From contig JABLXU010000004.1 in the NCBI GenBank assembly GCA_013177805.1, forward strand, positions 1-34,446: a stretch of DNA of 34,446 nucleotides. The letters are read 5' to 3'. Of this stretch, positions 24,548 to 32,786 are shown one piece after another (positions within the stretch are counted from its first letter, which is position 1; every line of letters begins with the position of its first letter). Source of the DNA: Candidatus Omnitrophota bacterium (GTDB lineage: Bacteria; Hinthialibacterota; Hinthialibacteria; Hinthialibacterales; Hinthialibacteraceae). Under the pieces are notes generated by a model. That model saw nothing but the letters and a program-made list of their open reading frames with translations, had not been told where the DNA came from and ran no database searches. Position numbers and translations under genes: made by a program.

Positions 24548-25453
24548 ATGCTGATGGAAACAGCGGCGGCGGCTGTAGCGGGGCTTACCGCGTATAGTTG
24601 GTTGATTGAACCGCGCTGGTGCCGGATCCGGCGCCACACCATTCATCTGCCGGGCTGTCCTATGCGGCCTTTGCGGATTCTGCATCTGTCTGATTTCCAT
24701 TTCTACCGCGGCAGCCAATACCGTAAGCGCTTTTTGGCCCGCTTGGCCGGGGAACCGGTGGACCTGATCTTCATTACCGGCGACCTGATCGACAATGACG
24801 GGGGAATCGATCTCTGCCTGGAAGCCCTGCGGCCGTTGCGGGCCCCCCATGGCATTTACGCCACCCTGGGGAATCACGATTACATGCACGTCAAATGGCG
24901 CAACCTGATTCACCGCACCGGCGCGGTCATCGACGAAAAGGGCCGGACACCCAACGACGTGGAACGCTTGGTGCGGGGTCTCCGCGATCTGGGCATCGTC
25001 GTGCTTCGGAACCAGCGGGCCGAGGTGACGATTGAAGGCGTGCCGGTCACCATCGCCGGAGTGGATGATCCTTACACCCGCCATGACGACATCGAGGCCA
25101 CCTTCCAGGGATTCGTGAAACAGGGGCCTTGCCTGGCCTTGATCCATTCGCCGTGCAAGTACGACAAACTAACCGGCCGGGGCGTGGACATGGTATTTTC
25201 CGGTCATACACACGGCGGCCAGGTGTGCGTTCCCTTTTTCGGGCCGTTGATCACCCGGACGCATGCGCCCCGCAAAATGGCGTACGGGCTGAACCGCCTG
25301 AACGGGACCGTCTATTACACCACGCGGGGCCTCGGCTCCAGCCCGCTCACCTACCCGCGTTTCAATTGCCGCCCCGAGGTGAATTTTTTCGAACTGCATT
25401 TCGGAAACAGCCGGCATGGGGGGGAGGATGGAGCAATCGCACCGCGTGACTAG
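24548..25453 (+). CDS. Membrane-anchored metallophosphoesterase (YkuE/LpxG-like)
   Basis: A calcineurin-like phosphoesterase of 301 residues. AAGGGGG (24531-24537) serves the ATG at 24548; a TTG at 24542 is an alternative. A short N-terminal hydrophobic helix (ETAAAAVAGLTAYSWL) anchors it. All metal-binding motifs are present: D49/H51 in LHLSDFHF, D79 in ITGDLID, N109-H110 in GNHDY, H200 in LALIHSP and H220/H222 in FSGHTHGGQV. The two-metal site is therefore intact. Homologues hydrolyse phosphodiester or pyrophosphate bonds, in some cases UDP-2,3-diacylglucosamine in lipid A synthesis, but the substrate cannot be fixed here. GLGSSPLTYPRFNCRPEV near the end is typical. It has its own promoter and is followed by a repeat, not an operon partner. 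Confidence 0.92.
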   Translation: MLMETAAAAVAGLTAYSWLIEPRWCRIRRHTIHLPGCPMRPLRILHLSDFHFYRGSQYRKRFLARLAGEPVDLIFITGDLIDNDGGIDLCLEALRPLRAPHGIYATLGNHDYMHVKWRNLIHRTGAVIDEKGRTPNDVERLVRGLRDLGIVVLRNQRAEVTIEGVPVTIAGVDDPYTRHDDIEATFQGFVKQGPCLALIHSPCKYDKLTGRGVDMVFSGHTHGGQVCVPFFGPLITRTHAPRKMAYGLNRLNGTVYYTTRGLGSSPLTYPRFNCRPEVNFFELHFGNSRHGGEDGAIAPRD

Positions 25454-25489
25454 ATTGCGGAGTAAATGAATTGCCTCTTTTCCTGACGA

Positions 25490-25536
25490 CCTTCCCCCTG
25501 CCCCCTCTCAAAGGGAGAGGGAATCGTTTCACGCTC
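25490..25536 (+). repeat. REP-like intergenic repeat, copy 4
   Basis: CCCTCTC (25503-25509) pairs with GAGAGGG (25515-25521). The following AATCGTTTCACGC parallels GATGGTTTAGCGC of copy 2, so this is a diverged member. Confidence 0.6.
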
Positions 25537-25548
25537 CTTATCACCACA

Positions 25549-25576
25549 TTCCATTTCCGCTTCCCTGTGGTATCCT
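25549..25576 (+). promoter_or_regulatory. Promoter candidate for the acyl-CoA synthetase
   Basis: TTCCAT (25549-25554), a 16-bp spacer and TATCCT (25571-25576) preceded by TGG (extended -10). The predicted leader is about 40 nt and contains the GAGGAG ribosome site. Confidence 0.4.
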
Positions 25577-25620
25577 ATGTCACTGTTTTTTTGATTGCAT
25601 TTGAGGAGAAATGATCACTC

Positions 25621-27144
25621 ATGGAGTTATATTCCATTCTCTTACAGACAGAGCAACGGTGTCCGAACAACACCGCCTATGTCTATGAAGGCTCATCGTT
25701 TACCTACCGGGAATTCCTCCAGGGCAGCAACATCGTGGGCCATGGTTTAATCCAGCGGGGATTCGCGGAACGGCAGAACGTTGCCCTCCTGACGCCCAAC
25801 ACCCCCCACTTCGTCTTTGGCCTGTTCGGCCTGCTGGGCGCGGGACACATCGCTGTCCCCTTAAATCCGTTGCTCAATCCCCACGAAATCGGGCATCTCA
25901 TCCGCCACGCCGAGCCGCGTGTATTGCTCTACGATCCACTACTGAAAGAGAAGGCTGAACAAGCGGTCCGCGATTCCGGCCACCTTGTGGAATGCCTGTC
26001 CATTTCCGATTTATTGCGGGTGGCCTCGCCGGACACATCTTCTTTTACGCCCACGGTGGGTGAGGACGATCCCTCCATGATTCTCTACACGTCGGGCACC
26101 ACCGGCGATCCCAAAGGCGTGGTCTTGACTCACAAAAACATCTATTCCAACACAGTCTCGTTTTCCCGGGCGCTGGATCTGCGGGAGACCGATACGTTTT
26201 TGTGTTGCCTGCCCCTCTATCACACCTACGCCATGACCGTGATCGTGTTCGGATCGCTGCTGATGGGCGCCCGGGTCATTCTTTATCCGCAATTCGTGCC
26301 CCAGCGGATTCTGGAGGCGTTTGTAACAGAACCGAACATTGTTTTCGCCGCGGTCCCCCCCATGTTCTTTATGGTCACCCGTTTCGCGCCCGACGATATC
26401 GCCGGGCGGCATCATCTCCGGTTCATGGTATCCGGAGGCGGTCCCCTGCCCGTGGATGTTGCCATCGCGTTCCAGAAAAAATTCAACCACGAAATCTTGG
26501 AAGGCTATGGCCTGACGGAAACCTCCCCGGTGGTCGCATACAACCGGCCCGGCCAGAATCAGTTGGGTACCATCGGGCCCCCCTTGCCCGGGGTGGAAGT
26601 GGAAATCCGGAACGAGGCGGGCGAGGTCCTCGGCCCCAACCAGATCGGCGAACTCTGTGTGCGCGGCGATTTGGTCATGAAGGAATACTACAAGAACGAA
26701 GAAGAGACCCGCCGGGTGTTCTATCCCGGCGGCTGGCTGCGCACCGGCGATCTGGCTTCCATCGGCGAGGACGGCTACATCAAAATTGTGGGCCGCCTGA
26801 AGGATTTAATCGTCTGCGGCGGTGAGAACATTTATCCCCGAGAGATCGAGGAGACGCTGATGAAATATCCCGGCGTGCTCGAGGCGGCGGTGGTGGCCAA
26901 ACCCAATAAACTGCGGTCCGAGGTGCCGCAAGCGTTTGTGGTTTTGGCGGAAGAGGCCAAGGGTAAAGTCACGGAAAGCGACCTGCGCAAATTTTGCCGC
27001 GAATACTTGGCCGAGTACAAAATCCCCGAAGAATTCACATTTCTGGACGCCATGCCCAAAACGGCCAAAGGAACCATCGAGAAAAAAGAACTGCGCCGCT
27101 GGGCCGCCGCCGGGATCGACGCCCAATCCAACGCACCCGCATAG
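25621..27144 (+). CDS. AMP-dependent acyl-CoA synthetase/ligase (FadD-like)
   Basis: An adenylate-forming ligase of 507 residues that activates a carboxylic acid, probably a fatty acid, as acyl-AMP and then acyl-CoA. The P-loop-like motif LYTSGTTGDPKGVVLTH has SGTTGDPKG at 158-166. GYGLTETSP (295-303) is the A5 motif, and LRTGDLASIGEDGY carries the ribose-binding Asp. GRLKDLIVCGGENIYPREIE is the hinge and rotating-domain signature. PKTAKGTIEKKEL holds the catalytic Lys. The N-terminus begins directly with the fold. GAGGAG precedes the ATG, and a nearer ATG at 25611 is out of frame. Chain-length specificity cannot be read. It converges with the dockerin protease gene with an 17-bp gap. Confidence 0.94.
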   Translation: MELYSILLQTEQRCPNNTAYVYEGSSFTYREFLQGSNIVGHGLIQRGFAERQNVALLTPNTPHFVFGLFGLLGAGHIAVPLNPLLNPHEIGHLIRHAEPRVLLYDPLLKEKAEQAVRDSGHLVECLSISDLLRVASPDTSSFTPTVGEDDPSMILYTSGTTGDPKGVVLTHKNIYSNTVSFSRALDLRETDTFLCCLPLYHTYAMTVIVFGSLLMGARVILYPQFVPQRILEAFVTEPNIVFAAVPPMFFMVTRFAPDDIAGRHHLRFMVSGGGPLPVDVAIAFQKKFNHEILEGYGLTETSPVVAYNRPGQNQLGTIGPPLPGVEVEIRNEAGEVLGPNQIGELCVRGDLVMKEYYKNEEETRRVFYPGGWLRTGDLASIGEDGYIKIVGRLKDLIVCGGENIYPREIEETLMKYPGVLEAAVVAKPNKLRSEVPQAFVVLAEEAKGKVTESDLRKFCREYLAEYKIPEEFTFLDAMPKTAKGTIEKKELRRWAAAGIDAQSNAPA

Positions 27145-27161
27145 GCATTCTCTTGTCTTTC

Positions 27162-29087
27162 TTACGGCCGCGCCTTAGCGGTATTTACTCCCTTGGCTGC
27201 CTGGAACTGTTGGATCAGCCGCAACAGATCCGTATGGTCGATGAAGGGCGCGCCGTCCCGCGTGAGATCGGATTGAAAAATCAGACCATTGCCCTTTTGC
27301 CAATCCTGCGCGAACGCGAACACATCCAGCGCGTTAACCACGCCGTCCTGGTTGACATCCCCTATGATAACCGAAGGCGTGGGAGTATGGGCTGGGGTCG
27401 GGGTGAACGCCGGGAGCGGGGTGTTGGTGGCTCGGGGTGTCGGTGTGCGGGTCGGGGTTCGTGTGGGAGTTGGGGTGCGCGTGGGAGTCGGGGTACGGGT
27501 TGGTGTGGGCGTGAAAGTCGGGGTAGGCAGTACGGCCGTTGGAAGCACGGAGATAGTGAATTGGGTATCGGACGTGCCCAGGTTGCCGACCGAGATGAAA
27601 TACCGGGTCTGTTCCAGGGGGATTTCTCCGTTCACGCCGATGATCAGCGTACCTTGTTGCCCATTTCGCGGGAAAGTCCGGGTTTCGAATTGTCCCGGGG
27701 AAGTTTCCCGGCGGACCCGGATGCCGAAATTGGTGAGCGCGGCCGGGAACTGCACCTTGATTTCCAGGTTGCCCTCGTTTCCGGAGGGATGCAATAAATA
27801 TTCGACCGAATAACTGGACCGGCGGGCTCCTCCCGCCGAGGACAAACCGATGCCTAACAGTTCGATTTGGGTTTCATCGCTGGGCTGCAAAGCACTTTCC
27901 ACATTGAAATTGATATTGCTGATGGTCCGCAGCCTCTCCACTCTCACGAGCGTCAGTTCGCTGCGGGCCTCGTCGGCCCGGTCGTTGGTATTATAAAACT
28001 CGGCCTTCACCGGATTGCGGAACGAAACATCACTGCTGGTTTTGGCATAGGGGCCCACGCTCGAGGTTCCCGTGAATTGCTTGTCGATCGCTTCCACCAT
28101 GACCGCGTAGTCTCCGGGCGGGAGCCCCATCAACTCATACGTGCCGCGGTTGGGATTGTACGTGCCGGTTACCGTGGTCGAGACTTTGTTGATTGGATCG
28201 CTGGTTTCCCGGGCGATTACATTCACCCCGGCGAGGCCTTGGCCGGACCGGCTGACCGTCCCCGTGATGCTTCCCGTGAAATTGCGGTGCGTGGTATTTG
28301 GATAAAGGTTGGAAACGGCGATTTGATCGTCAAATGTCGGTTGATTGCGCAAGGTGTCGCTGTCTGTGGAAGTGGGAAACATGATCGAGACTGGTTTGTC
28401 GTCGCCCGCCATGCCGTTGAACGCCAGATGGCGCGAATGCTGCGTGTGGTCCAGCCCATGCATGTGGCCGATTTCGTGCAGCACTGTCGAATAGATCTCC
28501 TCCTCCGTCTGGTTGTACCGTCTCATGAAATAACCATTGAATATCGCCCGCGCGCCCACAATGCGGGTATTCGAGGAGAATACGCTGGCGAATCCGAGAA
28601 TATGCTCCTTGGCGCCGCTCCCGAGCAAGTCATCCACGATCAATCCGTTGTCGTCGAAAATAATGGGATTGATAGAGGACGGCAGTTGATTTAACAGCTG
28701 TTGATAGTTGTCCACGGTGACATCATAGGGCAACGTGTCCGAGCTTTCCACAAACCGCAACCAGGATTGCAGATACGGTGCATTGTTGTTGGGTTTCCAA
28801 GCGTCGAAGGAATTGCGGATCAAGGCCCGGGCCCGGGTGTGGGTCAGGGGGCCTAACCGTCCCGGATCGATGGCATACACCACCTGGCTGGTGGATTCCG
28901 GCCAGGTGACTGGATTCCCGTTGCTGAGCATCAACGGGCCGCCGCCCCAGGAGAATCCGGCATGCAACAGGACCGGCACGAGAACTCCGGCCACGGTTTT
29001 AAGCCAAGGAAAACACCCGGCCTTAAATGCCGGCCGTTGCCGGATGGAGAAAACAAATATGTTCAAGATTTCACCTATGTTTTTCAC
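27162..29087 (-). CDS. Matrixin-type metalloprotease with carboxypeptidase-regulatory-like domain, Thr-Pro linker and dockerin
   Basis: A secreted zinc protease of 641 residues. The GTG at 29087 is chosen because it overlaps the previous stop (GTGA). The longer frame up to 29321 lies wholly inside the upstream gene. The N-terminal hydrophobic segment is TVAGVLVPVLLHAGFSWG. The zinc site is HEIGHMHGLDH at 204-214, with the Met-turn at SIMFPT. After it comes a CarboxypepD-regulatory-like fold (ITGTVSRSGQGLAGVNVIA and MGLPPGDYAVMVEAID). A beta domain follows, then a TPTPTRTPTPTR linker. The tail is a type I dockerin (GDVNQDGVVNALDVFAFAQ and LTRDGAPFIDHTDLLRLIQQ), normally a cohesin ligand. No cohesin gene is nearby. 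It shares its front half with the upstream protease. Confidence 0.88.
   Translation of the reverse strand: MKNIGEILNIFVFSIRQRPAFKAGCFPWLKTVAGVLVPVLLHAGFSWGGGPLMLSNGNPVTWPESTSQVVYAIDPGRLGPLTHTRARALIRNSFDAWKPNNNAPYLQSWLRFVESSDTLPYDVTVDNYQQLLNQLPSSINPIIFDDNGLIVDDLLGSGAKEHILGFASVFSSNTRIVGARAIFNGYFMRRYNQTEEEIYSTVLHEIGHMHGLDHTQHSRHLAFNGMAGDDKPVSIMFPTSTDSDTLRNQPTFDDQIAVSNLYPNTTHRNFTGSITGTVSRSGQGLAGVNVIARETSDPINKVSTTVTGTYNPNRGTYELMGLPPGDYAVMVEAIDKQFTGTSSVGPYAKTSSDVSFRNPVKAEFYNTNDRADEARSELTLVRVERLRTISNINFNVESALQPSDETQIELLGIGLSSAGGARRSSYSVEYLLHPSGNEGNLEIKVQFPAALTNFGIRVRRETSPGQFETRTFPRNGQQGTLIIGVNGEIPLEQTRYFISVGNLGTSDTQFTISVLPTAVLPTPTFTPTPTRTPTPTRTPTPTRTPTRTPTPRATNTPLPAFTPTPAHTPTPSVIIGDVNQDGVVNALDVFAFAQDWQKGNGLIFQSDLTRDGAPFIDHTDLLRLIQQFQAAKGVNTAKARP
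27400..27540 (-). repeat. Coding minisatellite of the Thr-Pro linker (18-bp periodicity)
   Basis: On the plus strand the unit GTGGGAGT-GGGGT-GCGC-like repeats at about 18 bp, encoding PTPTRT on the minus strand. The G-rich plus strand carries five G-tracts between 27465 and 27499. Confidence 0.7.
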
Positions 29088-31906
29088 GGACGGGACACCC
29101 GGGGAGCGATTTCGAGATCTTGAGTGACATCCACGCCGAAATAGGGAGTCTGAATCGGGTACGGAATGTAGGTTAATCCGTTGATCCAGCGCAGGTCGTG
29201 TGATTCTTCTTTCCGCCGGACGGTGTACCGGGTGGAGCGCCCTCCCGAATGAATCCCCCCGAAACCATCCAACAGAAAAATCCCGATCCGCCGGCCCGGG
29301 GATGCCACGGTTTGGCCCCATTCGTTTTTCCCATAGATCGGTTCGTCACTGATCTCCACTTCGAAATCCCGTGCGATATCGAACGAAAATCCCCGGGTGC
29401 GGTCCTGAAACGGATTTAAGGAATTCAGATATTCTTGCAGTGCTTCGGTTGGTTCCACATCGGTAAACAACACAAATACAATGATACCGTCTCCCCGTAA
29501 GACACCCAAGCCGATCCACTCTGTTCCCTCCGGATTGGGAATCCACTCCAGATCGTGATACCGGAAGGGCGAACCCGGGGTAAGTAAAGGGAGATCGGCC
29601 CATCGCAGCGCGGGAACCTGGCCAATGGGGTGGATTTCTCCTAGATTATCCAGGATATACGCTCCACTTCCCACAAGATCCCGGCTATACAGGCTGTTGT
29701 CGAGAGAGATTCTTCGGCCCCGGTAGATCGCCAAGGCCACCGCCTCCGCTCCGGGATTCATCGGCGGCGGACTTTCGAGTTCCAACGATTCCCGGGCGGT
29801 TCCTTCCGCGTAAATGCGGCCGGTCCGGTCCAACACGTAAAATCCATCGTTTCCCGCTGGTTCCAAATCCACCAGGAAGTTCGGAATGGATTCACCAGAG
29901 TCCCCGGAATACAAAATCGGGATGAAATCGCCTTGGTAGGTTCCGAAATCGAGGTCGTCTCCCGGATTGCCGTTGATGTCGATTCCCCCCCGGTTGGGAC
30001 CTCCCGTGGCGCCAAGCCGTCCCACCACCGGCGGGAGAAAGCCGGTATTCCCCCCAATCAGCAGATAAAAGCCTTCCGATCCGTTCCCTTCCGGCGCCCG
30101 TTCCCCGGTAAATTCGATATCCTTCGCGAAGGGGAAATACTGATCGTTGAACACCAACCGGGGCGGCAAAGCGTCGGGATCGGGGTGTCCATCATATACT
30201 CCTGGTTCGATGAGCTTGCCTGTGTAATCCGAAATTCCGATATCGAAATTATGTTTCGCGGTCCCCCGGGGATAAACACCGCCCGTTTCATCCAGCACCA
30301 CCAGCCCCAGGCTGGGATTGACTTCGTACGCGGTCGGAGTCGGCGTACAGGGCAACGAGGGGGTGGGCGTGGGGGTGGGTAGATCGCCTGGGCCCGGATT
30401 CGGTGAGCCGACAATTGCGGTGATCGTGAAATCGATCGGATAGGCTTCCCGGTTGCGCACCGCGATGAAATACCGTTGCGGTAATAAGGGAAGGTCGCCG
30501 TTCAGCCCCAGCCGCGCTGACACAAAACCATTTTGACTTGACTGGATGGGCGGATCATTTGGGACGGCGGCGCGCTCCGGTTGAATCAGTAAATCAAACC
30601 GGGCCGGATACGGAGTCTGAACTTGGATAGTCAGACTTTCTTCATATCCTGAAGGCACCAGGAGATATTGAAAAAAAGAGACCCCGAAGGCGGGAACCGC
30701 CCCGGCTTCCGGGTGGTTGTATCCCAGCAATTGCGTAAGCAATTCATCCACAGGAACCGTATAGGGTTGGGCTTCAATAACACAACCGCTGACGGTTTGA
30801 CCCGCCTGAACCATTATGGGAGACCACTCGCCGCGGGCCGCAATTGCGCTGGCATGGTAATACTGGGCCGGGGGGGCGGAAGTGAATGAGCGGCCCATGG
30901 GAGTTTCGGCATAACGGCCGACCGAGGATGTTCCCCAGAATAAAGGATCAATGGGTTCGATGTAGACTTGATATTCTCCCGGTGGCAATCCCCGGAATTC
31001 AAAACTCCCCTGATTATATGTATAAGTACCGGTCACCGTGCTGTATGTTGGACTGGTGGCCGCACCGATCCGCCGGGCAACCACGTTGACCCCGGGTAAG
31101 TCTTGCCCCTCGCGAGTGACAGAACCCAGGATCACGCCGGTTTTCCGATACCGGTCCGCGGCGGGATACAGCGATGCCAGTGAGAAATGGTCCTCGGCGG
31201 TCAGCTGACCGCGATCCGCTTCATCATCCGTGGAGATGGGCAACATGATCGGAACGAAGACATCGTTCCATCCCACTCCGTCCGCGCCCAGATGACGGAA
31301 CAATTGCGAATGATCCAAGCCGATAAAATGCCCCAGCTCATGCAGAATGGTGGGAAAGAGATAATCCCGCCCCGCGGAGTCTTCTTGGAGAATCGCGCCG
31401 TTGAACACCGCTTGTGCCGCCGTAATGCGGTATCCTGAAAACCGGACAGGATTGGCAAAACCAAAATAATCCTTCTCCGCGCCTACGCCAAACAGGGCTT
31501 GAATGATGGATCCATCCGCGTCAAAGACGATGGGATTGCCGTTGTACTGACCGTCCAGGAAACTCCGGAAATTGCTTCCGTCAACATCCACCGGCAGATC
31601 CGCGCCCTGCTGGAACTGGATAAACGCGTCCGGCACGTTCGCCCATGTGGAAAAAGCCTGCTGCACCAATTGCACCGCTGCCTCATGAGATAAAATGCCC
31701 AGATTCCCGGGATCGGCCGAATAAACGATGGGAAAGGAACTCGAATGCCACAACAGCGGCGTGTTTCCCTGGATGATCAACGGTCCGCCCGGCCAAGCCG
31801 GAAGGACCGCTTCCCCCGCCGCTAAGATCACCGGAAGTACGTAAAATCCCGTGAATTTCAATATGGTACCGTAATGAATCCGAATCACATGGCTGCCCTG
31901 GTTCAA
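29084..31906 (-). CDS. Matrixin-type metalloprotease with C-terminal propeller-like repeats
   Basis: A 940-residue secreted paralogue of the protease downstream. Initiation is likely at TTG 31906 (TAGGTA 7 bp upstream); GTG 31888 is an alternative. The signal segment is FTGFYVLPVILAAGEAVLPA. The zinc motif HELGHFIGLDH lies at 189-199, with VPIMLPIS as Met-turn. A CarboxypepD-regulatory-like domain (ILGSVTREGQDLPGVNVVA) and a beta domain follow as in its neighbour. A short PTPTPTPSLPCTPTPT linker leads to about 370 residues with a recurring h-h-L-D-x2-G-x-h-x3-G motif (LVVLDETGGVYPRG, FYVLDRTGRIYAEG, AYILDNLGEIHPIG, IFLLDGFGGIHSGG), likely propeller blades. The two proteases overlap by four bases and form a tandem duplication with swapped tails. 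Confidence 0.87.
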   Translation of the reverse strand: MNQGSHVIRIHYGTILKFTGFYVLPVILAAGEAVLPAWPGGPLIIQGNTPLLWHSSSFPIVYSADPGNLGILSHEAAVQLVQQAFSTWANVPDAFIQFQQGADLPVDVDGSNFRSFLDGQYNGNPIVFDADGSIIQALFGVGAEKDYFGFANPVRFSGYRITAAQAVFNGAILQEDSAGRDYLFPTILHELGHFIGLDHSQLFRHLGADGVGWNDVFVPIMLPISTDDEADRGQLTAEDHFSLASLYPAADRYRKTGVILGSVTREGQDLPGVNVVARRIGAATSPTYSTVTGTYTYNQGSFEFRGLPPGEYQVYIEPIDPLFWGTSSVGRYAETPMGRSFTSAPPAQYYHASAIAARGEWSPIMVQAGQTVSGCVIEAQPYTVPVDELLTQLLGYNHPEAGAVPAFGVSFFQYLLVPSGYEESLTIQVQTPYPARFDLLIQPERAAVPNDPPIQSSQNGFVSARLGLNGDLPLLPQRYFIAVRNREAYPIDFTITAIVGSPNPGPGDLPTPTPTPSLPCTPTPTAYEVNPSLGLVVLDETGGVYPRGTAKHNFDIGISDYTGKLIEPGVYDGHPDPDALPPRLVFNDQYFPFAKDIEFTGERAPEGNGSEGFYLLIGGNTGFLPPVVGRLGATGGPNRGGIDINGNPGDDLDFGTYQGDFIPILYSGDSGESIPNFLVDLEPAGNDGFYVLDRTGRIYAEGTARESLELESPPPMNPGAEAVALAIYRGRRISLDNSLYSRDLVGSGAYILDNLGEIHPIGQVPALRWADLPLLTPGSPFRYHDLEWIPNPEGTEWIGLGVLRGDGIIVFVLFTDVEPTEALQEYLNSLNPFQDRTRGFSFDIARDFEVEISDEPIYGKNEWGQTVASPGRRIGIFLLDGFGGIHSGGRSTRYTVRRKEESHDLRWINGLTYIPYPIQTPYFGVDVTQDLEIAPRVSRP

Positions 31907-31918
31907 AATATTTACCTA

Positions 31919-31947
31919 ATTATATAACAAGGGCAGACGAGTGCCTA
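31919..31947 (-). promoter_or_regulatory. Promoter candidate of the protease pair
   Basis: On the minus strand TAGGCA, a 17-bp spacer and a perfect TATAAT. The predicted start site is only a few bases before the TTG start, which leaves no room for the AGGT site in the mRNA. Either the transcript is nearly leaderless or translation starts at GTG 31888. Confidence 0.45.
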
Positions 31948-32084
31948 TTATTCGAACCCGGCCAGCAAACCTTCTATTCTAGGGATAGATCAATAAATAG
32001 CGTGGTGGAACGAGGCGGATGACAGACGAAAACGATGGCAGGATCAAGCACCGCAATTTCCGCCGCATCAGATTTGTGATACCG

Positions 32085-32098
32085 TATAATAATATAAT
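32085..32098 (+). promoter_or_regulatory. Double TATAAT -10 region of the pilin gene
   Basis: Two perfect TATAAT hexamers (32085-32090 and 32093-32098) lie 50-60 bp before the pilin ATG. No good -35 is visible at standard spacing. Confidence 0.4.
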
Positions 32099-32147
32099 AA
32101 AAGAGCCGCAAGTTGAAACATTTTTGATTCAGGAGAAAGGGATTTCC

Positions 32148-32744
32148 ATGGACACCCCCCGCGGATTCACATTGATCGAGTTGTTGATCGTGGTCGCCAT
32201 TATCGGCATTCTGGCTGCCATTGCCGTACCCAACTTTCTCAATGCCCAGTTGCGGGCCAAAATCGCCCGCACCAATTCCGATCTCAAAGCCCTCAGCACC
32301 GCGATCGATACGTATTTCCTGGATCACAATAAACATCCGAACAATTATTCGCACCTCACCGTGGACTTGATCGGATTGACCACACCCGTCTCCTACATCG
32401 CCAGTGTGAGCTTCCGGGATATTTTCAAGGCGGAACAAGGCAATACGGGAAATAACAAAGAAAGTTATCTATATTTCAATTATTTCTACGAGACCAAGGG
32501 GCCAGGGAATTGGATGAACGCCATCAACCGCCCCGACCTCAGCACCAAGGGGTATTGCCTTTCCAGCTGGGGGCCGGACCGTTGGCAGGACGCCATCGAG
32601 TGGTATTATGTCCAGAGCAAACTGGGAGACACCGCCGGAGCCCTGGCACGCGTTTACCATGCCTCCAACGGACTGGTCAGCAAGGGAGACATCGGCCGCT
32701 GGGGCGGGGATGTCACCGGCGTGCCGGTGATCGCAGGGGGATGA
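32148..32744 (+). CDS. Type IV pilin / type II secretion pseudopilin (GspG-like)
   Basis: A 198-residue prepilin. The ATG at 32148 has AGGAGAAAGG 8 bp upstream and gives the normal short leader MDTPRG. Processing by prepilin peptidase is expected after Gly6, with the mature protein starting F-T-L-I-E. Glu5 of the mature form is present, followed by the helix LLIVVAIIGILAAIAVPNF. NAQLRAKIARTNSDLKALST is the amphipathic continuation. The C-terminal half has a Gly/Trp-rich beta region (GYCLSSWGPDRWQDAIEWYY). Pilins of this shape, with an SWGPD-type motif, are often present in many copies per genome in Planctomycetota-like bacteria. No assembly ATPase or secretin is nearby, so it is an orphan fibre or pseudopilin subunit. 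Confidence 0.93.
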   Translation: MDTPRGFTLIELLIVVAIIGILAAIAVPNFLNAQLRAKIARTNSDLKALSTAIDTYFLDHNKHPNNYSHLTVDLIGLTTPVSYIASVSFRDIFKAEQGNTGNNKESYLYFNYFYETKGPGNWMNAINRPDLSTKGYCLSSWGPDRWQDAIEWYYVQSKLGDTAGALARVYHASNGLVSKGDIGRWGGDVTGVPVIAGG

Positions 32745-32786
32745 GACCAATCGTGAATCCTCCGATGGCTTGATCGAAAAACCGAT

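Larger units (their letters stand above)
31907..32147. other. Divergent intergenic region between protease operon and pilin
   Basis: It holds promoter elements on both strands and a TCTAT/ATAGA dyad (31974-31989). The pilin frame is open back to 32019, but that part is not pilin-like. No gene is seen. Confidence 0.5.
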
